A stretch of 26,026 nt of DNA from CAYYWW01 sp964475515 (lineage in GTDB: Archaea; Aenigmatarchaeota; Aenigmatarchaeia; QMZP01). Both the position numbers and the translations under genes were made by a program. The notes under the pieces were generated by a model. It did no database searches and was not told the DNA's origin. It was given only the letters and a program-made list of their open reading frames with translations. Each line of letters begins with the position of its first letter. Positions within the stretch are counted from its first letter, which is position 1. Shown here one piece after another: positions 12,001-15,871 of the stretch. The DNA is taken from contig CAYYWW010000007.1 of the NCBI GenBank assembly GCA_964475515.1, forward strand, positions 1 through 26,026. The letters are read 5' to 3'.

Positions 12001-14874
12001 CCACAATTCATACTTGTATCAGCACCTGCAACCCTTCTTGGAAATGATATAAATATTATAGCTAACATATCTGACAACAGCGCTGTTGACACTGTTTTGT
12101 TAAATGTAACGTATCCTGGTGGTAATAAATCTTATCTTTATACCATGACTCTACTGGGCGGTAATGCAACAGTTGGTTCATGGAATTACACATTATCCAA
12201 CCTCTCCACAACGGGAAGCTACGATGTGGTTATAATAGCCAATGATACAGCTGGAAATGAAAATAATTACACAACATGGTTTGAAGTTTATATTAACAAC
12301 ATAACCTTTAGCGGAGAAGCTAAAGATGTGGATAATAAGACGGTGGATGTAACATATCTATTCTATAGAACAGATAAACCGCATTCGGATGAGTATGTAG
12401 TTTTCAACGTTACAACAAATACAACTGGTGGTTACTATCAGGAATTGTACAACAGAACCTATGACATTGTTATCCACGTATTTGGTCATACCATCACGCT
12501 GTACAATGTTTCGATAACCAATAACGTCACCAATCCTCTTAAGTTCGATGATGTTCCAACAAGGTTTGCAGAAATAAGTATGGTAAGAGGTGTTAAGAAA
12601 GTTCTCGGTGTTGAGAATGATTTGAATATAACTTCATCTACAATCACACTGAATTTCAGCGGTACAAACTACCAGACAATAGGATCTATGAGGATATACA
12701 AATGTAGTAACTGGACATGGACAAATAGAACGTGTAATAGCGGTTGGAGTAATGTTGGTGGTAGTGTGAATATTGCTGGCGAAACAGTGACCGTATCGAA
12801 TATGACATCATTCTCTGCATATGCCGCTGCTGAAGCTGTAATATGCGGTGATGGTATTTGCGATTCAGACTATGGAGAAAGCTGTAGTAATTGTGTAACA
12901 GATTGCGGTCAGTGTCCTTCCACACAAACCACCACCGGAGGGGGTGGAGGAGGTGGGGGAGGAACAACTACAACACCTAGTGCCGTGTGTGGAAACAATA
13001 TATGTGAAACTGGAGAAAATTATGAGAACTGTCCACAGGATTGTACAACTGCCTTGCCACCGTTCTCTGTAGAAACAGATCTCGTGGAAGTCACATTGCA
13101 TCCTGGCGAGAGTAAAATGTACTCACTGACTATATCAAACAACATGAATGAGGATGTAACAGCGGAAATAGATGTTGTAGGAAGAATTTGGGAATTCATA
13201 AAACTCGAGAAAAATTCCGTTGTAGTGCCAGCAAAATCTTCAGCCAGCCTTAAGATAAAGGTATTTACTTTGGAAACTACACCGTACGGTGTCTATGCAG
13301 GTGACATAGTGGTTAAAATAGGTGATACTACAAAAATAATACCTGTGACGTTGCTTGTAGTATCAGAAAAGGAATCCCTCCTTGATGTTAAAGTTGATGT
13401 GTTAACAAAAGAGGTTGTACAAAATGGGACACTGAGATTCCAGGTAACTCTGTACAATTTGGGATTCAAGAAAAAGGTTGACGTTCATCTAATTTACAAG
13501 ATAAAAGATGTAGAAACAGAAAAACTGATAACACAGACGGAAGAAGAAGTTGCAATAGAAACAAGTCTTTCATTTGTCAGGTCCATAAATCTCGAAGATG
13601 TTGACATTGGTAGGTACTTCATACAAGTCGAAGCTAAGTACGATGGCAGAACAGCAAGCTCTGCTGCGGTTTTCGATGTTGTAAAGCCTATATGGACCGC
13701 TGAAAACATCAGGAAGTTGATAATAATCGTAATACTGCTAGTAACTGTGGTTGCTGGTATAAAGGGAAGGGTTTACTACAAAAAAATTAAAATAAAGAAA
13801 GCGAGGTATGTATTCCCTGTCAACTATAAGGCATTGCCGCGTGGTGACATTTGGCTTGGAAAGATAGCAGAAACCGATAGAAAAGCATTTTTCAGCACGG
13901 ATGACCTTACTACACATATAATCTCTGCCGGAGCGACAGGCTCTGGAAAAACGGTTTCTGCAATGGTAATTGTTGAGGAATTGCTTATGAGGAAAATACC
14001 TGTTGTTGTTTTTGATCCAACTGCTCAGTGGACAGGATTTGTAAAAAGATGCACGGATAAAAACATGCTCTCATTCTATAGCAAATTTGGACTAAAGGAA
14101 ACGGATTCAAGACCGTTCAAAGGTATGATCTATGAAGTAACAGATCCCAATGTTAAGATAGATTTCAAGAAGTATATGAATCCTGGAGAGATCACAGTGT
14201 TCACATTGAATAAACTAAAGCCTGGACAGTATGATAAAGCTGTTAGAAACATTGTTGGCACAATATTTGAGCAAAACTGGGAGGAATCTCCAAAATTAAG
14301 ACTACTGGTTGTGTTTGATGAGGTGCACAGACTTCTTGAAAAATATGGTGGTAGAGGTGGATATGTTGCTCTGGAGAAGGCATGCAGAGAATTCAGGAAA
14401 TGGGGCATTGGATTAATAATGATATCACAGGTACTTGCTGACTTCAAAGAAGCTCTTAGAGGTAACGTACTCACAGAAATACAGATGCATACAAAATCTC
14501 TTGAGGACATAGACCGCATAAGAAAGAAATATGGCGATGAATATGCAAGCAGAATAACAAAGGAAAACGTTGGTGTCGGAATGGTGCAAAACCCGAAATA
14601 CAACAACGGAAGACCGTATTTCGTCGAGTTCAGACCATTGCTTCACTCACCACATAAAATAACAAATGAAGAGTTGGAAGCATACAAAAAATACGCTAAG
14701 GAGATTGAGAACATTGAGAAGAAAATAGAAAAACTATCAAAGACTATGGATGTCACAGATATGAGACTGGAATTGAATCTCGCAAAAGATAAACTAAAAA
14801 CCGGGGCATTTAGAATGGCTGAAATATACATCGAGGGTTTGAAAGAAGGTTTGAAAAGATATGAAAAGAAATAG
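1..14874 (+). CDS. Giant surface protein fused to cytoplasmic HerA/FtsK-type ATPase (5' end missing)
   Basis: The frame is open from base 1 to a TAG at 14872-14874, giving 4,957 residues with no N-terminus, so the real start and signal peptide lie upstream. Order of parts: Ig-like repeats with a LamG domain nested in one (220-909); further Ig-like repeats; repeated NEW3-like supermodules; a transthyretin-like segment; two cysteine modules flanking a nine-glycine linker; a membrane-proximal NEW3-like domain; a short hydrophobic helix (13717-13761) followed by basic residues; then about 370 cytoplasmic residues. These hold Walker A GATGSGKT (13930-13953), Walker B LLVVFDE (14302-14322) and a sensor-like S-Q (14425-14430), as in HerA/VirB4/FtsK ATPases. 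Sequons N-x-S/T are dense outside and absent after the helix, which supports the topology. It overlaps the next gene by 14 nt. The role as adhesin plus motor is inference; the substrate is unknown. Confidence 0.93.
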   Translation, partial: NWTGLSDGSYWFNVTVYDWVESSASTVTRNVGIDTISPGIDFDSSTPVDHANISVNYVNINVSTTDSASGFIDWNRSLVGYWRFQEGSGIYANDTSTYGNNGTLHGFDCTSLDCNSSSGWTSAGKFGRGLVFDGVDDYVEIPNDESLNITGNEITIEAWIYRKQDSGQWERLISKDDDNTDYIYAMQIRADTDAIKFELDTQTTAGILNGSTPISTNQWYHVTGVYNGSQIILYLNGVVDANASLSGSINTSSGNLYIGRLRSAGSYYYSFNGIIDEVRIWNRALTPEEINASYRNGLYRLENNYTSLSDGNYEYYAYVTDEAGNVNRTPSSGFRSLTIDTVNPSLSYNSGTTQSGNLSQNYIFVNVSFSDASPSSGIKNLTYYLWNSTELVDNVSYYTPSSPNSTNFTGLVDGEYWFNVTIYDFAGNKNDTATRNVVLDNIAPEYSSNTTSPASGVNYAENQNYQFNITWIDSTTSVESVIFEFNGQNYTSSSNPAVQNSGNEYYITLNNLAANESGYVYRWYANDSAGNWNSTPQLTYVVNKASPTVYLALNGTQESRNYYENETANLTAWESYNFNDLEVQLWTNLTGAFTLWNNATNSVINETYLGNYQNGVYLIKANVSGNENFTANSTGVEYYLTINNVAPVLTGASYSYEQDGGWGEWWSYSVNLSYSGTDVINVSLWYNRTGTWELINSTNVSCVNGNCSDHVITFVEDPGWNYDDVGVQYFKFNASDYEAGGDETPASEVSVGKDDVSFEVIQGSGVIINRNGSDTKVFQMRINDSDRNQPIGQGFNCSIWVTKDGTNFATKFTNTTDANGYCTLYLTPDCSYQNKNQYWKMGTENNDRYKDTNSSDTLYKIYGQIIHTIIDVNGSNENYRFSGEEIVFRGNASTYCDPSLQYTGLTVNFYAIENASGVLSSCTPSPANDEQGAGNFGWYNCTWNSTAKNLGWYGIKMNSSDDPVNFYYGGTETRYIVFYLENQTTTGILHQTQSAELNNISQTLSGNFLISAVLDNTGDARMYNANISNISIPSGWTLNATIKDCGTVGIGENCSATFNVTVPAATSPGTYYINFSGRWTEANASKPMGEVQNYTTVTIDSNVILEVDETEANVTVQHDTSRTVNFTVNATGNDALTNTTITCASGIVCTDGNFTVSFTPDFVSSISAGTTQNVEINVSVARGYAPGNYSGTILANATGSVCSPAEECWDTITLNVEVPVNRSWVRTPNSMNIIVYTNTSGDIGDIQINNTGNVVEQFNITQSGNATDNNLITISNENPIVGKQTSANITLSYSIPIDQQPGVYESIINIRNDTVTGYEPVEYNVTVTLDVRDNINPVWSQPSQSTDMPAEGDIVNVSVYWEDNIGLNYAILSTNKTGVWVNESTMIITGTGNWSNFTIDTTGLTSGTVVAWKVYVNDTSNNWNVSDEMSFTMDNILPNIENVSVTPTTLDMNYEYVVIQADVTDNLAVDTVWAHIILPNGTEENVTMNEVGGNTRQVSYTPYISGIHNVTVYANDTTANVNNSALYQFTAVATTDFDIVLNVTEVTLDGVTQYQTNSTDINITLTNTGQGAGRWVNVTWDLPSGWAASPSPLDYGNISESETKSNVSTITVGTCTSPGSYIINATAQWTNPNNTLGTNETSMNVTVEPTYYLNLTEDYLFGNASQNVWTNVANLTVNSTGNDQLINITVTCILGSGGSTTGSGSLCNSLYFQSPFVNGTPDNFNLNGCDYQKVLLEVKPNLQNVVVGESYWGTVRINATGSTCAVETDCYKDITLNVTVVNEPPELSNETVTPSTGGWGETYTFSVDVFDLNSDSVNVTLWINRNSGWEQYETKTKSSSSQSGTLTWTVSPFNGSDIGIRQYKFEYVDLDSGGNPRRAWQNTTEFNVTVERDDTGIVYWIGNNTNVNRAGYENITLGVRLNDTDRGLTVSEQNVSFWVYYNNAWNYIGSNLTDSDGNTSIKWDPGCIEVGPHVWKANYTQTNYYKSSESSNFTLNVIGNLTVLIDQPVSTKFYKNDTIALNSTVIYDCADSGASVTWRLGSNVISTNHNDTWVVPVDHALGTFTLNATANKTYYNSDSDTKNVEIWSLANVSLDEEAPSLWYRMNNLTLNATISDKFNGTGIEGYTCIWYVNGSNLGNSTTGSVGNCSFVWVANRSFSLGEYTINVTIVNETGLYYDVYIDNDYTTTELWDNLSVAIDSPISGQILHRGYDEWLNVTVSDLSGTPAADSFNVTWYNSTGVIASGNETQEDVLWSVPSNHTLGPMTLSVNTTGNYYNSANNSVDVVFYGWSNVSEIVLPDSALVGQVIDVKVKVVDANTSAVISGYPVEFYKNDTYQITNYTGSDGYAHWIWNTSSENKGNYTIKANITNNATLYYNVSVGEISDTILLENKLNIHTVTFDYRSIYRNDSYTPHEANISVYVTQALLGPASNATVSFRDHNDVEFASCITDDNGNCSVLYNVSDTITPGNYTIYINASGQNYDPSEIREEWIIAKGIIKTANIILPVNGSIFHKTDTVQLNSSATDENGNNVIANATYYNSSGYVLNTTETESIGEWTIPATYALGDSLIIVNASKPYYDSITNNVTIQIWGWSKVNEIVLEPNATQYNHTEPINITCLVIDANNSAPLSSYNVSFFYNSTYMGSDVTNSTGHAIYTWYPVTIGDFVLRCNIDHNSTAYYNATPDNETNITITVVDVTKPHISDFQIITPSTPGIVDINYETVTFQVNVTDNIAVDRVYVCDSEIGCNLMTNISSDIYQYNSTFSVEGLHSTYIYAKDTSNNDNQSETQQFNVIAYTNGTTTIDVTSIELMDVTYTDNESFVVNVQFNNTGLAGAYNTNITLSLPENFSSNSTLKECGKIEEQGVGGDSCSASFNITAFNATPPGYYYVNYTIFWKNPDDSLDNVTNQTVVKITDKTWNRSPSTSTKIVYTNTTGTINITINNTGEIGLNFTVTHTGNASALISVPSYIFVENGSAANLTITYDIPLNEEPAIRTQTISIGNATAYPPEINTTLTLDVRDNIKPEIPWNSLSRTSLEANYESLNISANATDNINVSQVWANIVSDYYNQNVSLSHLSGDTYIVEYTPTRNGTHTVTIYVNDTSGNLNSTYAGSFTVFGICQGTNEQTPISETASGITQTQNYTFVITTVLTNVENGTMRYVNITLTLPQGFVSNSTFESCGNISTGQNCTKSFLIDVTADASAGTVQYVRTNATWQNPDYSIGYKANQTSVTVVSNPILDIIETSRSIVVNHGQSNDTDFTLFSAGNDWLLDINITDNRPDNWSIIYSNLPPGNDLAKGDSRAIQATVAVPLGEDAGNYSIIVTANSTSSTCNPLNNCWDNMTINVEVPEDWNWTREPQLIDVVVAQGTDGSWNIALNNTGNMNINYSVTLTGNLTDMGPITPTFPTTFMVNKTSVRNFTITYQGLNIGNYTGTITFTNSSASPTSLETVLNVEVRDTPPVIESVSLDKTTLDLNYEDLVIDAVITDNLGVNSTWVSITGPNGTTNYTMNRISGDSLNGTYRKTYQPQFVGTYSLIVCANDTVSSLENCSQNYTFNVVGNTTVTVSSNVSSISFTDITQTSGASFDVNISLENVGSGGAYLTNVSFILPSNWSTSAQVLYYDNVTENTGKYNETRITIPSGYVPGNYTITIVANWTNPDNSLGQNTTTIHVEIASNPVLDIVESTIAKTVQHNTSDTVNFTINSTGNDGLNNITFTCVGTYCDDFNLTYTPNNISSLDVGESQIVSLTVIVPLAYSPGNYTLTINASTNNRYDIVDITVNVPVNTSWTRSPVVFPLLTVGTGSTGDVGVISITNLGNIDLTFKINITGNLSSNLTANVTELVVNKTETGYVKINYTTPDTEGFYTANITIGNSSATPQELNTTVNMYATEFRVNILSPTESSPLTDVVYGDNITIYANATYSNDTLSENVTFEVYLDSYTCPVSSYSFETSEQRWKIICTAPNITDAKSYKLSLKGFYTTLGAVYVDTENNAVSYLDITEPQFILVSAPATLLGNDINIIANISDNSAVDTVLLNVTYPGGNKSYLYTMTLLGGNATVGSWNYTLSNLSTTGSYDVVIIANDTAGNENNYTTWFEVYINNITFSGEAKDVDNKTVDVTYLFYRTDKPHSDEYVVFNVTTNTTGGYYQELYNRTYDIVIHVFGHTITLYNVSITNNVTNPLKFDDVPTRFAEISMVRGVKKVLGVENDLNITSSTITLNFSGTNYQTIGSMRIYKCSNWTWTNRTCNSGWSNVGGSVNIAGETVTVSNMTSFSAYAAAEAVICGDGICDSDYGESCSNCVTDCGQCPSTQTTTGGGGGGGGGTTTTPSAVCGNNICETGENYENCPQDCTTALPPFSVETDLVEVTLHPGESKMYSLTISNNMNEDVTAEIDVVGRIWEFIKLEKNSVVVPAKSSASLKIKVFTLETTPYGVYAGDIVVKIGDTTKIIPVTLLVVSEKESLLDVKVDVLTKEVVQNGTLRFQVTLYNLGFKKKVDVHLIYKIKDVETEKLITQTEEEVAIETSLSFVRSINLEDVDIGRYFIQVEAKYDGRTASSAAVFDVVKPIWTAENIRKLIIIVILLVTVVAGIKGRVYYKKIKIKKARYVFPVNYKALPRGDIWLGKIAETDRKAFFSTDDLTTHIISAGATGSGKTVSAMVIVEELLMRKIPVVVFDPTAQWTGFVKRCTDKNMLSFYSKFGLKETDSRPFKGMIYEVTDPNVKIDFKKYMNPGEITVFTLNKLKPGQYDKAVRNIVGTIFEQNWEESPKLRLLVVFDEVHRLLEKYGGRGGYVALEKACREFRKWGIGLIMISQVLADFKEALRGNVLTEIQMHTKSLEDIDRIRKKYGDEYASRITKENVGVGMVQNPKYNNGRPYFVEFRPLLHSPHKITNEELEAYKKYAKEIENIEKKIEKLSKTMDVTDMRLELNLAKDKLKTGAFRMAEIYIEGLKEGLKRYEKK
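220..909 (+). other. LamG (concanavalin-like) domain nested in an Ig-like repeat of the giant protein
   Basis: Residues around W74 to Y303 of the visible protein show the LamG/Laminin_G_3 signature: LVGYWRFQEGSG near the start, GLVFDGVDDYVEIP (around 388-429), EAWIYR (469-486), WYHVTGVYNGSQIILYLNG (655-711) and a closing IDEVRIWNRAL (823-855). Such domains usually bind glycans or other ligands. The Ig-like strands before it (through base 219) and after it (DGNYEYYAYVTDEAGN, 928-975) together make one repeat like its neighbours, so the LamG domain appears inserted in a loop of that repeat. Confidence 0.85.
1930..2580 (+). repeat. Two-domain beta-sandwich module E-F, copy 1
   Basis: A G-G-W-G-E start, then a strand ending in V-N/I-N-V-S/T-L-W and a second domain with N-R, R-x-N-D-[ST]-D-R and W-K-x(7-8)-Y-K. 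The same order recurs at 5341-6000, with near-identical spacing of the tryptophans and the R-x-N-D motif. The two copies are too diverged at DNA level to be a recent duplication. Function is not known; this is extracellular spacer or binding structure. Confidence 0.6.
2947..4605 (+). repeat. NEW3-like supermodule A-B-C-D-D, copy 1 in giant gene
   Basis: Four domain types follow one another. A (about 2947-3300) has N-T-G, I-P-S-G-W, C-G and S-P-G-T-Y, as in NEW3/CARDB-type domains. B (3301-3660) has V-Q-H, A/S-T-G-N-D, paired cysteines, Y-x-P-G-N-Y-S-G and C-W-D. C (3661-3996) starts S-W-x-R-x-P and has I-N-N-T-G-N and a closing L-D-V-R-D. D (3997-4308 and again 4309-4605) starts N-I-x-P and has V-T-D-N and V-Y-x-N-D-T. 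The module recurs in this gene and in the downstream 1,712-aa gene. Each domain holds many N-glycosylation sequons. Confidence 0.7.
4606..5340 (+). repeat. NEW3-like supermodule, shortened copy 2 (A-B only)
   Basis: Domain A shows N-T-G-Q-G-A-G, L-P-S-G-W-A and a W-T-N-P-N-N segment. Domain B shows V-N-S-T-G-N-D, extra cysteines and A-T-G-S-T-C. The C and D units are absent and the chain passes straight to an E-F pair. Loss or gain of whole domains between copies points to domain-scale recombination in the past. Confidence 0.65.
5341..6000 (+). repeat. Two-domain module E-F, copy 2
   Basis: Second copy of the pair seen at 1930-2580. It has G-G-W-G-E (around 5389-5403), a strand with V-N-V-T-L-W-I-N-R, then E-R-D-D, N-R-A-G, R-L-N-D-T-D-R-G and V-W-K-A-N-Y in the same order. 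It links the A-B unit to the following G-H repeats. Confidence 0.6.
5998..8085 (+). repeat. Three G-H Ig-like repeat pairs in giant gene
   Basis: Three repeat pairs begin near 5998, 6577 and 7501. Each G unit begins [LI]-x-x-P-[VI] and ends with W-x-[VI]-P, then H-A-L-G or a variant, and a Y-Y-[NDS]-S turn followed by a W-x-x-V strand. Each H unit has invasin/Big_1-like features, with N/D-x-S/T-G-x-A and Y-x-W strands. An unpaired H-like unit lies at about 7180-7490. These are likely rod-forming beta-sandwiches. Confidence 0.6.
8086..9357 (+). repeat. NEW3-like supermodule, copy 3 (D-A-C-D, B missing)
   Basis: Starts with a D unit (V-T-K-P-H-I, V-T-D-N-I-A-V-D), then an A unit from about 8395 (N-N-T-G-L-A-G, C-G, P-G-Y-Y), a C unit from about 8746 (T-W-N-R-S-P, I-N-N-T-G-E, L-D-V-R-D) and a D unit from about 9058. 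The B unit present in other copies is missing. Confidence 0.65.
9361..10680 (+). repeat. NEW3-like supermodule, copy 4 (A-B-C-D)
   Basis: A full-length copy: A 9361-9702 (L-P-Q-G-F, C-G-N-I-S), B 9703-10050 (S-N-P-I-L-D-I, S-A-G-N-D-W, C-W-D, V-E-V-P), C 10051-10368 (W-N-W-T-R-E-P, L-N-N-T-G-N) and D 10369-10680 (P-P-V-I, N-Y-E-D, V-C-A-N-D). It defines the canonical period of about 1.3 kb. Confidence 0.7.
10681..12291 (+). repeat. NEW3-like supermodule, copy 5 (A-B-C-x-D)
   Basis: A 10681-11022, B 11023-11349 (S-N-P-V-L-D-I, N-S-T-G-N-D-G) and C 11350-11670 (S-W-T-R-S-P, I-T-N-L-G-N). An unrelated Ig-like unit with two cysteines (11671-11990) follows, then a D unit (T-E-P-Q-F, D-N-S-A-V-D, I-I-A-N-D-T-A-G-N; 11992-12291). 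Confidence 0.65.
12292..13044 (+). other. Transthyretin-like segment, cysteine modules and polyglycine linker
   Basis: Bases 12292-12830 look like a carboxypeptidase-regulatory-type segment followed by a C-x-N-W-T-W-T-N-R-T-C strand pair. Two short cysteine modules follow: one starting C-G-D-G-I-C at 12844 and one from C-G-N-N-I-C (12988) to D-C (13044). Between them is a Thr-flanked run of nine glycines (12937-12963). Such modules often sit at the stalk of archaeal surface proteins just outside the membrane. The glycine run gives a flexible hinge; the DNA here is strongly G-rich on the plus strand. Confidence 0.65.
13762..14871 (+). other. Cytoplasmic HerA/VirB4-like ATPase domain of the giant protein
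   Basis: About 370 residues follow the membrane helix. Basic residues come first, then L-G-K-I and a P-loop G-A-T-G-S-G-K-T (13930-13953), F-D-P-T-A-Q-W (around 14011-14031), a Walker B ending F-D-E-V-H-R (14314-14331) and M-I-S-Q (14419-14430). A coiled tail ends in a helical hairpin (14770-14862). Only about 56 residues lie between helix and P-loop, so a full HAS-barrel as in classic HerA seems missing. Family members form hexameric rings that move DNA or protein. No stop, frameshift or change of codon style separates it from the extracellular part. Confidence 0.88.
14845..14850 (+). promoter_or_regulatory. Weak ribosome binding site for the 336-aa gene
   Basis: GAAGGT ends 10 nt before the ATG at 14861, inside the end of the giant gene. 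The next in-frame ATG (14894) would shorten the basic n-region of the signal peptide and has no Shine-Dalgarno-like sequence, so 14861 is preferred. Confidence 0.4.
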
Positions 14875-15871
14875 AGCACGCCAGATACAGTACATGGTGC
14901 TTGCAACAGTTGTATTGTTATTTCTACCTATAAATAGTGTTGAAGCTCTAGATATTGTAGAAATATCATACCAAGAGAATGTAATAGTGGAACCAGTCAC
15001 AGAGAGCACAATTCCAATCACTATAAGAAGTTTATCATACCACATAACCAGTATTTATTTCGAAATTAAATCAGAGATCGATGCTCGTGTAAGCAAGAAT
15101 TCTTTCATTTTATCCCCAATGAGCAATGAGACCATTAACATCTTTATTCATACTCCGAATGATATCGGTCTTTATGATATAAAATGGTCCTTAAGGGCAA
15201 CGGATATTGAAGAAAAACACACAGAAACCAAAAATGGTGTCATAAGAGTGCGTGTAAGTAACATCTTGAAAGAGATAAAAAACATGAAAAAAACTTATAT
15301 TGAACAGATAGAAGAACTAAGAAGAAGTTCCAAAAATTTCAGCAAAAACGATAGAGAATATATTGAATATTTCTTAAGTGACATTGAGCGTTCTGTTAAA
15401 GATTTGGATGCGCTCTATATTCAGGGTGAGTATGAAAAAATAGGAACGAAAATGAGGTCAATAGAAACAGAACTCATTCTCATAAAAGGAAAAATAGCAG
15501 AGTTGAAAGCAGCGAGTCAACAAAAGTTTTATTTTGATTTATACACAATTATGGGATTTGTTTTACCTGCTTTAGCTGCTGTGTTACTCTCTTTCTTGCT
15601 TATAACAAGAATACTTCCCAGTAGACAATTGAAAATTGACAGAATTGGTGATTTAAACATAATAAATGAACGCATACTATCTGCTCCTGACGTTACAAAA
15701 GTCCCATTAGGTGCGAGAATAAAACGGGCTGAAGAGAAGGTTAAGGCAATTGGTGATAAGAGATTGTTGATAGAACTAAAGCTTGTGAAAGAAAAATACA
15801 GACAAGGTTTCATGGGCCTTTGTGAAGATTATCTCTTAGATCTGGAAAGGGAATTAGAGAATTATGGCTAA
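14861..15871 (+). CDS. Signal-peptide, single-pass membrane protein with coiled stalk
   Basis: 336 residues. A basic, then hydrophobic N-terminus with a likely cleavage after A29 (V-E-A, then L-D) indicates export. Residues about 30-130 form a small beta-sandwich of NEW3 type with P-x(3)-E-x-T-I-x-I and L-S-P spacing. Residues about 135-225 are charged helices forming a coiled stalk. A membrane helix spans about 230-249 (15548-15607) and the last 87 residues are cytoplasmic. The final 31 residues align without gaps to the C-terminus of the giant ATPase fusion (about 11 identities), suggesting a shared docking or assembly hairpin. It overlaps the giant gene by 14 nt and the next gene by 8 nt, so it is probably co-translated. 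No family name is recognised; it may be a partner subunit of the giant protein in the membrane. Confidence 0.9.
   Translation: MKRNRARQIQYMVLATVVLLFLPINSVEALDIVEISYQENVIVEPVTESTIPITIRSLSYHITSIYFEIKSEIDARVSKNSFILSPMSNETINIFIHTPNDIGLYDIKWSLRATDIEEKHTETKNGVIRVRVSNILKEIKNMKKTYIEQIEELRRSSKNFSKNDREYIEYFLSDIERSVKDLDALYIQGEYEKIGTKMRSIETELILIKGKIAELKAASQQKFYFDLYTIMGFVLPALAAVLLSFLLITRILPSRQLKIDRIGDLNIINERILSAPDVTKVPLGARIKRAEEKVKAIGDKRLLIELKLVKEKYRQGFMGLCEDYLLDLERELENYG

Noticed and set aside
2947..12291. CRISPR array or DNA-level tandem repeat
   Set aside because: Repeats are visible only at protein level with long periods (about 1.3 kb); there are no short identical direct repeats with spacers.
14130..14606. 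158-aa minus-strand open frame over the ATPase domain
   Set aside because: It lies opposite conserved Walker B and sensor motifs on the plus strand, and its product shows no family signature.
13762..14874. ATPase domain as a separate downstream gene
   Set aside because: No stop codon separates it from the extracellular part, no start with a ribosome site is seen near the helix, and the membrane helix with basic inner flank gives a sensible single-chain topology.
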